Of a DNA stretch of 64,000 bases, positions 1-10,764 are shown piece after piece (positions within the stretch are counted from its first letter, which is position 1; the number at the start of each line of letters is the position of its first letter). A program made the position numbers and the translations under genes. This DNA comes from Branchinecta lynchi (Eukaryota; Arthropoda; Branchiopoda; Anostraca; Branchinectidae), in NCBI GenBank assembly GCA_023053575.1, contig JAKZAP010000016.1:9544046-9608045 (forward strand), given 5' to 3'. The notes under the pieces were generated by a model. The model worked only from the letters and a program-made list of their open reading frames with translations. It was not told the origin of the DNA and made no database searches.

Positions 1-690
1 TTTGTTAAAAGGAAAAGTTTTATTTGAAGTTGATTAGATGTTTAATTTAGGAGTAAGAAGACATGCTGACTCCATATATGACACTCATTTTCTATCCGGA
101 CATATATTTCTCCTGCAATCCGGCTAAACCCGGAAATTTTTTTAAAGTAGAAGTCTTATTTGAAGTTGATTGAAGTCCGATTCAGTGGTAAGGAGACATG
201 TTGAATCCGCAAATGAAAATCATTTTCTCATCGGACAAACAGGAGTCCAGTCAAAACTGGATTTTTTTTTAGAAGTCAATGTTTTATCAGAAGTTGATTA
301 GATGTTCGATTTAGAGGTAAAAGACATGCTGAATACGTAGATGTCAATCATTTTCTACCGAGACATATATTTCGCCAGGAATCTTACTGAAACCGGAAAA
401 ATTTGTTAAAAGTTAAAATTGTATCTGAAGTTGATTAGAGCTTCGACATAGGGTAAGGAGGTATGCTGAATTCGTTTTTTAGCTTTAGTTTTTTGTCGGA
501 CAAGTAGTTCGGCCGGAATCCGGCGGAAATCGGAAATTTGTCAAAAGTAATGCAGGTGACCTTTTAATCTGCATCTAAATTTGATGGTAAAATCTTCAAA
601 GAGTATCAAAAGGATATCTACAAGCTCAAATTGTCTAGATCGGATATTAAATTTTTGGGATCCCATCGAAGCCTTTGGTCTTCTTATGGC
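1..690 (+). mobile_element. GGATCC element, copy 1 (3' part)
   Basis: This is the 3' portion of a dispersed element found 11 times in the window, for which I use a working name. A full copy starts TTTTTGGGATCCCAAAACG, has a block ending in a GTCC/GTCT microsatellite, then diverged 137-bp tandem units (each with 'AAGACATGCTGA' and 'CCGGAATCCGGC'), and ends GGGATCCCATCGAAACC then TTTGGTCTTGTT. Here only tandem units and the 3' end are inside the window; the end at about 690 reads GGTCTTCTT. There is no coding capacity. The family type is unproven; I suspect a non-autonomous Helentron. Confidence 0.75.
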
Positions 691-2121
691 AGGGAACCCA
701 ATCCTTCCGATGGGGTGCCGAATTTTCGGGTCCAGTTTTCGACCCGTTATGGGAGCCAAAATGTATGCAGTCGTTTACGCTTACTTGATAGAAATAGCGT
801 TAGCATGAGTGAAGACCGAGGTTGGCTAGATGGATCTTCTCGATGCACTTCGCACTAAGTCGGTTCTGTCGACTCTACCCGCTTGGGTGCTAGCTCCCGA
901 AGTACCCCCATTGGTCTGGGGACAGGAGGGACTCACTCTTTGGCGGATTGTTCCCCCGCGTGAAAAGATTAAAGTTTAACTGAAAAACCAACTTATTTTT
1001 GTATCATCGAAGTGAATATACTGCATTATTTGGATCCTGTGAAGGGATTCTTTTTTATTTTTTACTATCTGATCTAGAATGACGCTCAGAATATCTACGG
1101 TCGTCCTCACAAGGGAAATTTCTACTACGACACAGAAAAATTTAATCTCAGTACATACGCGGAGTTTCAGTGGACATTCACCAGCTTACAGAAGGAAGCT
1201 CACTGCGTGATTACTTATTTTCGTAAATCGTTTTCGTCGAGCATACAACACAGATCCAAGCGCATAGAGCATACAGATCAGACAGAAAATTCGACTATTT
1301 TAAAATCGATTATTCGTGAATAGCGGACCAACGAAATAGCGCATTTCCGCCGGGTGTTCAAGCTTCTTTAAGTGAATCAGTGATGGGCAACTAGATTGTC
1401 CTATCTAAGCCCTTTTCAGTTAAACTTTAACAAACTTCTCAGATTCATTGAGAAGACTCACAAAAAACAAGTGAATTCTAAGTGATTTATTTTAATTGTA
1501 TATATTCAAGTATTTTAACACATGAAATGTAATAGTCGACGTATTTAGTGCCATGTCGGCGCTACGAGTTGGATCAATAAAAATATCTATATATCTAAAA
1601 AAAACTGTATTTTTAGTGAGTATACAGGAGTGCTGTGTGAAGCCGCCACCCTAAACTCCTATTTTTGGGAAATGACTTAGGGAAAAAGAGTAAAGGTTGA
1701 GATAAAATTCAGTGGAGTATCCTGAAAGGAAGCTTAGAACCTTCACTTTCTGCTGGTACCATAGTTTGAAATTGTTCAAGGCTAAGCTGGAAAACACGAA
1801 AGAATATAGGCACCCAAGTGATCATGAAGCCGCCCACTTTGCTAAAAATAGTATTTTGCTACATGGTGAAGTTAGAGGCCAGCTGTTTGGTCAGAGAGGT
1901 TCCTTGACCTTTTGCAAATAACAAAATTTGCTGTTTTCTTGGAATTTGCATGATTTTTCTGGGGGTGGCAGCTTCATGATCCAAGGTGGCAGGATCATGT
2001 ACCATGGCCAATTGGGGGGCGGGCGGTGCCGTAGTAAGGGCAGCTTCATGCAACACTCCTGTAGAAATTCCATTGTAAGCTTACACTCGAACTCTCTGAT
2101 GCTGATTGACAATTCTTACAG
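691..2121. other. No gene resolved; probable alpha-2/delta intron
   Basis: This lies upstream of the first recognised alpha-2/delta exon and should be intron, perhaps with an exon I could not find. The preceding exon must end one base into a codon. An open stretch at 1090-1320 follows a CAG but has no convincing donor. Otherwise I see only AT-rich unique sequence. Confidence 0.4.
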
Positions 2122-2318
2122 CTGCTGGGATTGAACTATCGACCGAATATTTCCGAAAGCTCCTGATGGATGAGACATCGAAGTCGGAGAAAGCGAACTG
2201 CGCTAACCACGAAGACTTGGTTTGCTTACTGCTCGACGAAGGCGGGCATGTTATAGCAACGAACCAACAAAACATGCCACTGGGAACGTTCCTTGGATCA
2301 CCATACGGAGACGCTCAG
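2122..2318 (+). CDS. CACNA2D-like: Voltage-gated Ca2+ channel alpha-2/delta subunit, exon A (second Cache region)
   Basis: This is an internal exon of a calcium-channel alpha-2/delta auxiliary subunit, an extracellular, membrane-anchored protein that promotes surface delivery of CaV channels. It follows an acceptor (TTCTTACAG at 2113-2121) and ends at CAG|GTATTA. The translation has AAGIELSTEYFRK, then C-x4-DLVCLLLDEGGHVIATNQQ, then GTFLGSP. This matches the family pattern: a 'VGI-' strand, then a Cys-rich stretch, then 'D-C-x-LDDGGF-...-G-FFGE'. It starts two bases into a codon and ends in phase 0, which fits the exon at 7442. The frame stays open past the donor, but only into an inverted repeat, so I end the exon here. 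The donor is weaker than those of the next exons. Confidence 0.75.
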
Positions 2319-2325
2319 GTATTAC

Positions 2326-2900
2326 ATTTATTCTATGACATTAAGGACCATTCACCACGGGTTTTAGCTAATACTAGATACCAGACAGTTCCGGAAATCG
2401 CTCTGAGACCGAGAATTAGCTGGGTGTCTGCCGTTCGCAATTGATCTTGGTGCCAGAGGGATACCTGCTAGTCTCGTACCCAAGTTGAAATCAGTTCAAC
2501 TTTAGAGGGCACTAGCCAATCAGATTATTTTGGGGAATATTGAGTAATATTCTGATTGGCTAGTTTCGAACCAAGTTTTATAGATAGAATCACATCCACT
2601 CCTTGCTGTCTTGAAAACCGAAAGTGAATTTAGTTCATTGTTCTTCGGTCCGACATGGATTAGCGTTAGCCAATTGGAATATAACTGAGAATTCCCCTAA
2701 GTAATGTGTTTGGCTAGTACCCTGAAAAGTTCATTTCGACTTGGGTGCGAGACTAGCTGGTACCCGAAACTGGCACCTTATCGATTGCGAACGGCAGAAG
2801 CCCAGCTAATTCTCGGTCTCAGAGCGATTTCCGGAACTGGCTGATACCGAGGATTAGTTAAAACCCGTTGTGAATGGGCCTTTAGGATGCCATGAAGTGA
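2326..2900. mobile_element. Foldback (long inverted repeat) element next to exon A donor
   Basis: This is an imperfect palindrome of about 575 bp with arms of roughly 190 bp (about 2326-2520 and 2700-2900). 'TTCCGGAAATCGCTCTGAGA' in the left arm recurs inverted near 2815-2835. A smaller inverted repeat, AGCCAATCAGA...TCTGATTGGCT, sits in the middle. It begins only about 8 bp after the splice donor of exon A and extends that exon's reading frame artificially. I could not identify a target duplication. No ORF of its own. Confidence 0.8.
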
Positions 2901-4154
2901 AGCCAGGCTTCACCTTCCGGATTCCATACATCCGTTTCCCTTGAGGTGGATCCAGAAAGTAAAAGCAAGCCATTAAAGTCTTCGATCCATATGGACCGAG
3001 AAGAAGGAGGTGGGTTTCTTCAAAGCAACGTTATCCACAAATTAATTGAACACAGTTCACTCTTGAAAGCAAGGTCACCATTGCTAATTAACTACTCACT
3101 GATCTCCTGGCGGCGGTCAGAAAAGTGACTGAAACCTTCGAGAAGATCGAGTGGCGTGTAAAAGGATTAAAACATCTAAGTATATCACCATGTGGAAGTT
3201 TAGACATGTCTGACGAAGAAATCATTGGCCAGTTTGACAGTTTTGGGTCTCGGAAGCTGAATACTATTTAGCTCAGTTTCAGAATCTTCAAGAAATCACT
3301 ATAACGAATTTAGTATGTTTGCGTCGTTTGTTTATTGTGATCTATTTTACATCCTTCGTTCTCAGGTGTTCTCAGGACTTACGGGAATTAACAAGAAAAA
3401 ACAGAAAATAAAATACCCAAAGAAATCGATACAAATAAAGTATTTTCGATATGCCTGCTAAAATAAAAATATTTGTTAGATCCATAGTCAAACTATGTTC
3501 CCAGTCCCCCCATGTCGGGCGCTTCCGACCCGCGCCACTAGATGACCCAGCGGTCAGATCGACTCGTGGATTCAGATTGGGACTTGGGTTGGGGGGGGGG
3601 GGCAACTCCTTTAACGTCTGGAATTCCGGGGTTCTAGGTATAGGAGAAAAAGGAAGAGTCATTGACCGTTGGGATTGAGAGGCTAAGGTGAAGAGTACGC
3701 AAAATTAGCCATCTTCATCATCATACAGATCTGGAAGGGGTTGGCTTGACTGCGGAAGCCCCAGATGTCTGAGAATGCGGAAGGTGAAGCATGGCTTTTA
3801 CTTTTCCGATTGTGAATTCGCCCATAATATTTGATAGTGCAAGACGAATACATCAGCATATTATTGCAGGTATAAGAATAGTATCACACAAGTAGTACTA
3901 TGATGAAATTTTGTCACAGACTGTTACAGTGCAGTTTGATAAAAACCCAACTCAAGGATGCACTATCATGTAAAAATCTTAAATCATGGACTTAATGTAT
4001 ATCTATCATGTATGTCTTAAAGATGGCTGCTGTGATGAAAACAAACGCCTCGCTGTGTATCGTGGTACCTGCAAAACTTTCCTTATCTCAGAGGGCCACA
4101 AACACTGAAAACCGCGCAAGGATTCACCTCTTTCGGGCTGCTATTGGCAAGCAG
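2901..4154. other. Intronic sequence, no gene seen
   Basis: Unique-looking intron of the alpha-2/delta gene. Two overlapping antiparallel open frames around 3372-3678 flank a G-run (about 3591-3602). They have no recognisable motif and look accidental. Confidence 0.5.
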
Positions 4155-4621
4155 ACAACCCCTTCGCTCACCATCTGAATGCCGTTCGGTGACGCCGATA
4201 TTCTTACTTTCCTTCCCTCATTGTAATGAAAAATAAATTTTGGGTGGAAATATCAGCATTTGGTTCATCCTTGCTGATATTTTGAGAGTGTTTTAGTTTT
4301 ATCCATGTTCTTTCTCGAAATTAGTTGCTACGTACGAAAAGAATGTTTGATGCCTGAAATTGTGGCTGGTATTGATGGTGCCCCACGCACAACCCCTTTG
4401 CTCACCGTCTGAATGCCTTTCGGTGACGCCGATATTCTTACTTTCCTTCCCTCAGTGTAATGAACAATAATTTGTGGGTGGAAGTATCAGCATTTAGTTC
4501 ATCCTTGCTGATATTTTCAGTGTGTTTTAGTTTTATCTATGTTCTTTCTCGAAATTAGTTGCTATGTAAGAAGAGAATGTTTCATGCCCGAAATCTTGGC
4601 TGGTATAGACGGTGCCCCACA
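4155..4621. repeat. Two-copy tandem duplication, 234-bp period
   Basis: 'ACAACCCCTT' at 4155 recurs at 4389, and 'GGTGCCCCAC' ends both units. The units include the shared strings CGGTGACGCCGATATTC and TTCTTTCTCGAAATTAGTTG. They are diverged by scattered substitutions, so this is not a recent event. No coding signal conserved between the units. Confidence 0.85.
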
Positions 4622-5758
4622 TAAGGGAGGTTTGTCTCAAGCAGAATATCAGTTCCTGGTATTGATGTTGATTTTAATAAGGTTTGTTTGTATTTGTTTT
4701 GGGGCTGGTGACAAGCTAGATGCTTAAAGTTTAACTGAAAAGGCAGCTTATTTTTGCATCTGAAACTTGAGTACACTGAAATACTTTGACTCTTGGGATA
4801 CTGTATTGTTTCACCCCAGGCTTGTAATAAAGGGTGATTCTGGCGATATCTTGGATTCGGTTTCCGAAAAGCAAAGCGAGAATCCGCCGAGCGCAAGAAC
4901 AAAATGAAAGTCGTTGTGCCTCGGTTGCACCTTTACAACTTCTCGACGACTTGCCGAAATCACTTTCCACTCGCGAAAGTGGATTCGCTTTCCAAGTGCT
5001 GGCGGAAACTAGCGGAGCGCGAGAACAGCTCTGGAAAGCGAAGCGAGTTTTACCCTAGGTCGCAAGAACAGCCGGCGCATAAGCTCGCGCAGCTTTCCAG
5101 ACCGCCAGAATCGCCCTTGACATTCAGAGTGTGCGCTACTTGTCAGTCAACCATAAACCCCCTGATGTTTGGATACCCTATGCCAAACGTTGGTTATATC
5201 TAGCGTTGGACATAGCCTGTGCCTAATATACCCTATGCCAAACGCTGGATAGCTGTTGGTACCCTAACCGACCTACCTTACCACAGATGAATCCTGATTG
5301 GTTGATATCTTAACTTCAGTCAAATCATCAGTATTTTATTGGGTCCCCGGATCCAGCATTAGGCATAGTGTATCCAGCGTTAGGCATATGGTATGCCAAA
5401 CGCTAGATATACCTAGCATTTGGCACAGGCTTTCCAAAAATCAGGAGTTTGTGGTAGACTGCTACTTGGACGACAAGTCATCCAGACGCGGAGAAATTGA
5501 ATTTCAACAAAGGCCTGTATATCCAGGGCTAAAGACGCTGAGCTCGGAAAAGTAACGCCTGTCGAAGCTAGGGAAGTCAAGACGTTAGTGCTAGGAATCT
5601 ACCACTTCTAGTTTATTTTTCAGCAATTGTTTATCTTTGTAGTTGGTAAATATTTCAAGCCTAGAGGGACAGGCACATAGAGGTACCAGAAGTCAGAAAG
5701 AGTAAGTTCTTTCGACGAAGTCGGTTGTCTTTGGCTCTGGGACAAACCTAGTAACGCA
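4622..5758. repeat. Intron with a cluster of inverted 'TATGCCAAACGCTGGATA' motifs (5165-5450)
   Basis: Direct and inverted copies of an 18-bp motif (TATGCCAAACG-TGG-TA and TATCCAGCGTTAGGCATA) occur several times between about 5165 and 5450, interleaved with 'GGCACAGGC'. This could be a small palindromic element or decayed terminal repeats. The rest of the stretch shows no gene. Confidence 0.55.
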
Positions 5759-6775
5759 TTTTTGGGATCCCAAAACGTAAGTGGAGGGATACCTATGACA
5801 TCGCAAAAAATGTCCGTCTGTCTGTAAGCACGATAACTCTCGAAGGCAGTGAGATGTTTTGATGAAACTTGGTGTGAGGATTCATTGGGTCAAGTGTAAG
5901 GTCAAGTTTGTAGATGTGCTATGTAGCTCCACATTTAGGGGTGGGGGAGGGGGTTCAAATTAAGGGACAAACAAAATATTTTTAAACAGCTAATGTGATA
6001 GTCGATTATGGGGTAAGAAGGCATGCTGAGCATCATAGTGAAAACCATTTTCACGCCGGACAAGTAGTTCGTCCGGAATCCGGCAAAAACCGGAAAACTG
6101 GTTAAAAGCAAAAAATTTTATTTGAAGTTGATTAAATGGTCGATTTAGGGGTAAGAAGACATGCTGAACACGACGGTGAATACAATTTTCTCGCCGAACA
6201 TGTAGTTAGTCCGGAATCCGGCGAAAACCGGAAAGTTGGTTTAAAGTAAAAGTTTAATTTGAAGTTGATTAAATGCTTGATTTATGGGTAAAAAGACATG
6301 CCGAACACGGTGGTGAAAATCATTTTCTCGCCGGACAACTAGTTCGCCCGGAATCCGGCCAAAACCGGAAAATTTGTTAAAAGCAAAAGTTCGATTAGAT
6401 GACTGATTAAGGGGTAAGAAGAGAGGCTGAGTCGATCTATGACAATAGTTTTTTACCCGGACTATCCGGTTGTAACCGGATTTTTTGTTAAGTCAAACTT
6501 TTATTCAAAGTTGATTAGATGTTCTTTGTAGGGATAAGGAGATACGCTGGTTTTGTTTCTGATTTTTTTTTTTTTGCTGGACTAGTAGTTCACTCGGAAA
6601 TCAGCAGGAAGTCTCGGTCAATATCGTCAAAATAGATATGGTTTATAGAGTTATATCTGAACTTGGTTTTCTCTGATGATTAGCCCGTCCAGGACTGGAT
6701 CTGGCGAAGACAAGACCCGATTGTCTGAATCAAATATTAGATTTTTGGGATCCCATCGACATCTTTGGTCTTGTT
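5759..6775 (+). mobile_element. GGATCC element, copy 2 (both ends present)
   Basis: It starts TTTTTGGGATCCCAAAACG at 5759 and ends GGTCTTGTT at 6775. The GTCC microsatellite is collapsed to one or two units. Internal 137-bp units are present but diverged. It lies in the alpha-2/delta intron between exons A and B. Confidence 0.85.
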
Positions 6776-6949
6776 TATCGGGTTTTCAGGCCTATTTAAG
6801 TGAATAAGTCATGTGATATAGACTGTCGGATCTCAGCCCTATTAGGTTGGCTTTTAACGCCAGATGCAGTTGCACATAAATAAATAAACAAATTATTTAT
6901 ATAAAATAAATACGTTTAAAAAACAAATATTCCATGCATCCTTTTGTCA

Positions 6950-7328
6950 TGAGTTAAATTTTAAATTGAAATTGATTAGATGTTCGATATAGGGGAAAGA
7001 AGATACGCTGAGTTCGTTTTTTAGCTTTCTTTTTTTTTGCCGGACAGGTAGTTCCGGAATTCGGCCGAAACTGGGAAATTGGCAGAAGTAAGGCAGGAAG
7101 TTTTTGTCAAAACAGATATGACTTATAGGGGTAAACACAAACATGCTGAATCCATATCTGAACTTGGTTCTCTCAGATGATTAGCCTTTTGGCCTTAATC
7201 TGTTTCTGAATTTTAATAGTAAAAATGTTCATGAAGTCTGGCGAAGACTGGATCTGGCCAAGACAAGACCCAATTGTCTGGATCAAATATTGAATTTTTG
7301 GGATCCCATCGAAACCTTTGGTCTTGTT
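6950..7328 (+). mobile_element. GGATCC element, copy 3 (3' fragment)
   Basis: Only the last diverged unit and the conserved 3' end (GGGATCCCATCGAAACC...GGTCTTGTT) are present. It follows copy 2 with about 175 bp between, including an AAATAAATAAAC-rich tail of another insertion (about 6880-6915). Confidence 0.75.
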
Positions 7329-7441
7329 ACGATAGCGTCCGAAACTTAGTATTCATCCTTGTTCTAAAATTAACGAATTTCTAACTTCTATTTCTAACAG
7401 CGCTAGAGGTAGGGCATGACATAATATTTACCGTATTACAG

Positions 7442-7641
7442 CTTATGTCAGCACTGGTGTCACCCGCCGTCCGTGTCTTCCAGCAGGTAATTCGCCACCG
7501 CCCGTTATCAGCCTGTCCTAAATGGGTTAGCTCAGAAAAATGTTCATCATCAGCTTATAGTTTCACCAGTCAATCTGTTGGAAAGGTCGTCGGATCTCTT
7601 TTCCAGAACTCACTCGTAGTTCTACAGTATTGGGTCTTGAG
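7442..7641 (+). CDS. CACNA2D-like: Alpha-2/delta subunit, exon B
   Basis: A 200-nt exon with acceptor TATTACAG (ends 7441) and a strong donor AG|GTAAGG at 7642. It starts in phase 0, matching exon A, and ends after two bases of a codon, matching exon C, so the junction codon reads AGC (Ser). The translation begins LMSALVSP and later has GSLFQNSLVVLQYW. The LM-x-x-LV start right after the Cache segment, then a hydrophobic aromatic stretch, matches alpha-2/delta proteins (family pattern 'LM..LV..S' then 'AAWS-Q--L'). The middle is poorly conserved and rich in Ser and Cys. Phase agreement on both sides is the main support. Confidence 0.72.
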
Positions 7642-8397
7642 GTAAGGCATTCTTATAAGAAAATATAAGGTTTATTTGCTTTAAAAGACACCTGAATGAA
7701 GAGTACCATGTATCATCCCTATCTGTATGACTTCCGTTAACATTGCCTGCAGAAAACCCGAATCAAATACGAAATAGCGTTTCGAAGCTATGATTTTTGC
7801 TCCATTGAGCATGTGTCCTTGTTTCAATACTGACCAATTTTAGAAATGAACAGATGTCTCCAATCAACCCTTCTTCTCGAATATTTTTTAACCAGTTAAT
7901 CCCAAACGCATATCTAGAAGAAATTCCAATACGATCCTGCCAGCGCTGTACAAGATTTGAATGAATTGCGCTTTATGTCTTGGAGTCTGCATGTGCAAAC
8001 CTCCAGAAACGAACATCCCTATTTTGAAAACGTCACGCTCAGGAGAAGAATGCTCTCCGTTGCCATTTCTGTAAATGTATTCTCCATGGTGTGTTCAAGT
8101 ATGGTTTCATTGTTCATGTGTCCTTTAAGATAGGAGGACTATACAGAAATACCAAAAATAGACACATAGAAAAATGAATAAAATATGACCTCCGACAAAC
8201 CTGTCTCTGTGGTATATTGCCTCTTTCAGCGGTTTAAAAAATAGGCGAAAAATGTATATAATAGATATACGAAGTTAGGTATTCCATCAGCCCAAGTTGA
8301 CTGCGAATCATATTTGAAATATGAAATTTTCAAATATGAAAATTTAAGAAGTTCTGTTTTTATTTGCCCAGGATAGGAAGACAGTTTGAAAATTATT

Positions 8398-8600
8398 CCT
8401 TGAGCCCAAGCCGACTTTGAAACATATATTCAAATAATACATATATGCAGTCTTATTACAGGCTTACAGGTTTATTTCCTTCCCCGACGTTGGCCGTGAA
8501 AATTGACAGCCTGACGAGGACCCTTCCCAAGAAGGTCCGAAATATCGCTGATGAAGCATCATAGCTGACTTGTCCGTTGTATATATTATTTGAATATACG
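8398..8600. repeat. MITE-like repeat of the CCCTTCTTGGCAAGGG family (one arm)
   Basis: It contains 'CTTGAGCCCAAGCCGACT', then 'CTGACGAGGACCCTTCCCAAG', then 'CATAGCTGACTTGTCCGT'. The same ordered blocks occur at 14880-15155, 16543-16696, 17920-17950, 37130-37270, 45600-45705 and 54055-54140. This copy is asymmetric (one arm). It is intronic. Confidence 0.65.
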
Positions 8601-8714
8601 CCTTTGACTTTGGGCGTAGGTATAGATGATTCTAAGACAGATTTTACGGGAAAAAATATGCTACTTGAAACTATAATTTAAAAAAAAGAACGACAGATTT
8701 TTGTTTTCTTTCAG

Positions 8715-9118
8715 CATATTCGCCTGGATTCTTCCCACCGTCACACCACCAGTCGAGGGGGGAAACGCTTTAACCGAAATCGGTCTGGACTTCTTACGAC
8801 CCCCCAAAATCAAAACTCGCCTCTGCTCCACCCGTTCAGCCTACTACCGCCTTCAACTCAAACCGAACTCAACTGCAGTCCATGGCTTTTTTACCTGCCC
8901 CGAAACAGACCACTTCGAACCGAAAATTGTCAAACGTTCCGTTAGTGATGACGGTAGTTTACGGGGTGAGAATGCGATACCGAAGGTGTTGAAGGGCGAG
9001 TGTACGAGGGAGTTCCAAGTGAAGAGGCTCAATGGTTCGAATTTGGTATTGGTTGTGGCGAAACCCGAGTGTCAGTGTGCAACGAAGTCAGCTCCGTTGC
9101 TCCATGCGCCAATTGAAG
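8715..9118 (+). CDS. CACNA2D-like: Alpha-2/delta subunit, exon C (Cys-rich C-terminal region)
   Basis: A 404-nt exon after a good polypyrimidine acceptor (TTGTTTTCTTTCAG, ends 8714), with donor GAAG|GTAAGT. It starts with the last base of a codon and ends after the first base of one. The translation has IFAWILP, then LCSTRSAYYRLQ, then GECTREFQVKRLNGSNLVLVV followed by AKPECQC and HAPIEG. The core C-x-x-x-F-x-x-x-x-(L/I)-x-x-(S/T)NL-x-hydrophobic4, then C-x-C, is diagnostic of the delta-proximal part of alpha-2/delta subunits. This is the best evidence for the gene. The exon is longer than the vertebrate segment through an extra linker (ETDHFEPKIVKRS...). Confidence 0.85.
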
Positions 9119-9767
9119 GTAAGTTGCCGGAGGAAATTCGTCGATTCGTATTTACAATTACAATTCGGTTTATTTATCCATAAATATCTTTTACAAACAA
9201 AAAATAGTGCTGGACTTGTCAATACAGTTAAAAAGATCAACCAAGGGATATTTTTACAATTGTAACTTATGATTTATATATATACAATTCACGGTTTAAA
9301 ATTTAATTCATCAAAATACGAACGCGAATTAAAATTACAAGTCTTGAAAACAATTACAAAAGTAATTAACAACACTGTAAGAGTTTGATAAAATTTAGCA
9401 CGTGGATGCGCATCCTTGTGTTAAATGTTGTGACGGATGGCGTAAATATTCATATTATGACATTTTTCAGTGTTATAATTCGCAAAAGATAACACTTAAA
9501 AAGGCCGTAATATTGTATCGATGTTCTGTCAGTTCAGTGCAGACTCAAGGAGAATATTCAACTCAATGCCACGTCAGCCACTTGCGTTTTTCCAACTTGA
9601 TCGTATTTTGTCCAGAACGCAATTGAGAAATCCCTCAATGTCTGCCCCGAGATTATCTGTCACGTCTTATTTAGAAGGAAATAGATTTATTCATAAGTCC
9701 CAAATATTCGAGAGTATAGCACCAAAATAGCCCAAGAAGTTTCAGATTTAACCCCTTACGTCACCAG
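9119..9767. other. Intronic sequence, no gene seen
   Basis: AT-rich intron of alpha-2/delta after exon C. Short open frames near 9400-9730 have no recognisable domain or splice context. Confidence 0.5.
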
Positions 9768-9775
9768 TTATTTTT

Positions 9776-10756
9776 GGGTTGTCGACAAAACGTCCCCATT
9801 TGAAACGTCCCCTAGCGAAACGTCCCCATGACGAAACGTCCCCGTGGCGAAACGTCCACGATCGAAACGTCTCCTGGCGAAACGTCCCCGGCTATAGATT
9901 TTGTTTTCGCTGAGGGATAGCTCGGCCTATGAGATTACTGATTGCGTCATCAGTTCAGACAAAAAATGTTCTTGGAATATACACTTTTGAAAACCACGAT
10001 GGGTTGACTACTTCAGCATTTAACTGATAGTCAAGAAACAAACCAAAGTGTTGCTCCCACTATAGCCATTTCTTAAAGAAAGCGCAAAGATGTAGTAGTT
10101 TGTAAGTTTTCGTTTTATCTTTAATTTAATTGGTTTATATGTGTGTTAGTTTACGCTGCGATATAACTCATTGATCTCGCTTTTGTTGGAGATTTAATTT
10201 GGCGATATTCATTATCAAAGGATTTTATCAGAGGAACAAACCCGTCCAAACTAGATTTAGTATGTCTGTCTATCTTGCTAATCGTTGGATCCACTTTCCT
10301 TTCCTCGCTTCCCATGTCATTTTTATCTAGCATGACGGCACTACGCTTATTTTTATATCTTCCTTGCTTGACTCTCTTTGAGCCACAGCGGGCTTCCCCT
10401 TTCTCTGAGGAGCTTACTGGTGCTCCTCAGACTGTGCATGTTGCTTGAAACAACCTAGAACTGATCAGTTACGAGTGAATTGCAAGGCATATTATACTAC
10501 ATATTTTAACTGAAAACAATACATTTATGAATGAATTTTATTCATTTATAATGAATGTGCCCACATCTGTAAAGCACACTGTGAAGTTGTTTTACCTCGA
10601 TCATGCACCTTAAGATCGAGGCGAACTTAAAATGCTTGGGGACGTTTTTGCCGTGGGGACGTTTTGTCATGGGGACGTTTTGACACGGGGACGTTTTGTC
10701 ACGGAGACGGTTTGTCACGCGGACGTTTTGTCACGGGGACGTTTCGTCGGTAAGCC
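9776..10756. mobile_element. 981-bp foldback element with 16-bp-repeat arms and 8-bp target duplications
   Basis: The left arm (about 9776-9893) is a run of diverged 16-bp units of the type GAAACGTCCCCATGAC. The right arm (about 10639-10756) is the same run inverted. The ends are GGGTTGTCGACAAAACGTCC and, inverted, GGCTTACCGACGAAACGTCC. The direct repeat TTATTTTT flanks both sides exactly (9768-9775 and 10757-10764). An 8-bp duplication fits hAT, P or related DDE transposases. The interior (about 9900-10080) resembles the subterminal part of the Helitron-like family at 41.2, 50.4 and 51.0 kb ('TTCAGCATTTAACTGATAG', 'CCAAAGTGTTGCT'). No transposase ORF. Confidence 0.9.
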
Positions 10757-10764
10757 TTATTTTT

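Noticed and set aside
1090..1320. Open stretch after a CAG with reasonable amino-acid composition (begins NIYGRPHKGNFYYD), possibly an upstream alpha-2/delta exon
   Set aside because: No convincing donor in the right phase, and I could not match it to the segment expected before the Cache exon.
3372..3678. Overlapping antiparallel open frames of 75-96 residues
   Set aside because: They cover a G-run and low-complexity Pro/Gly-rich sequence; no motif, intronic position.
9776..10756. Short direct repeats at 16-bp spacing, resembling an operator or CRISPR array
   Set aside because: They form the arms of an inverted-repeat element with target duplications.
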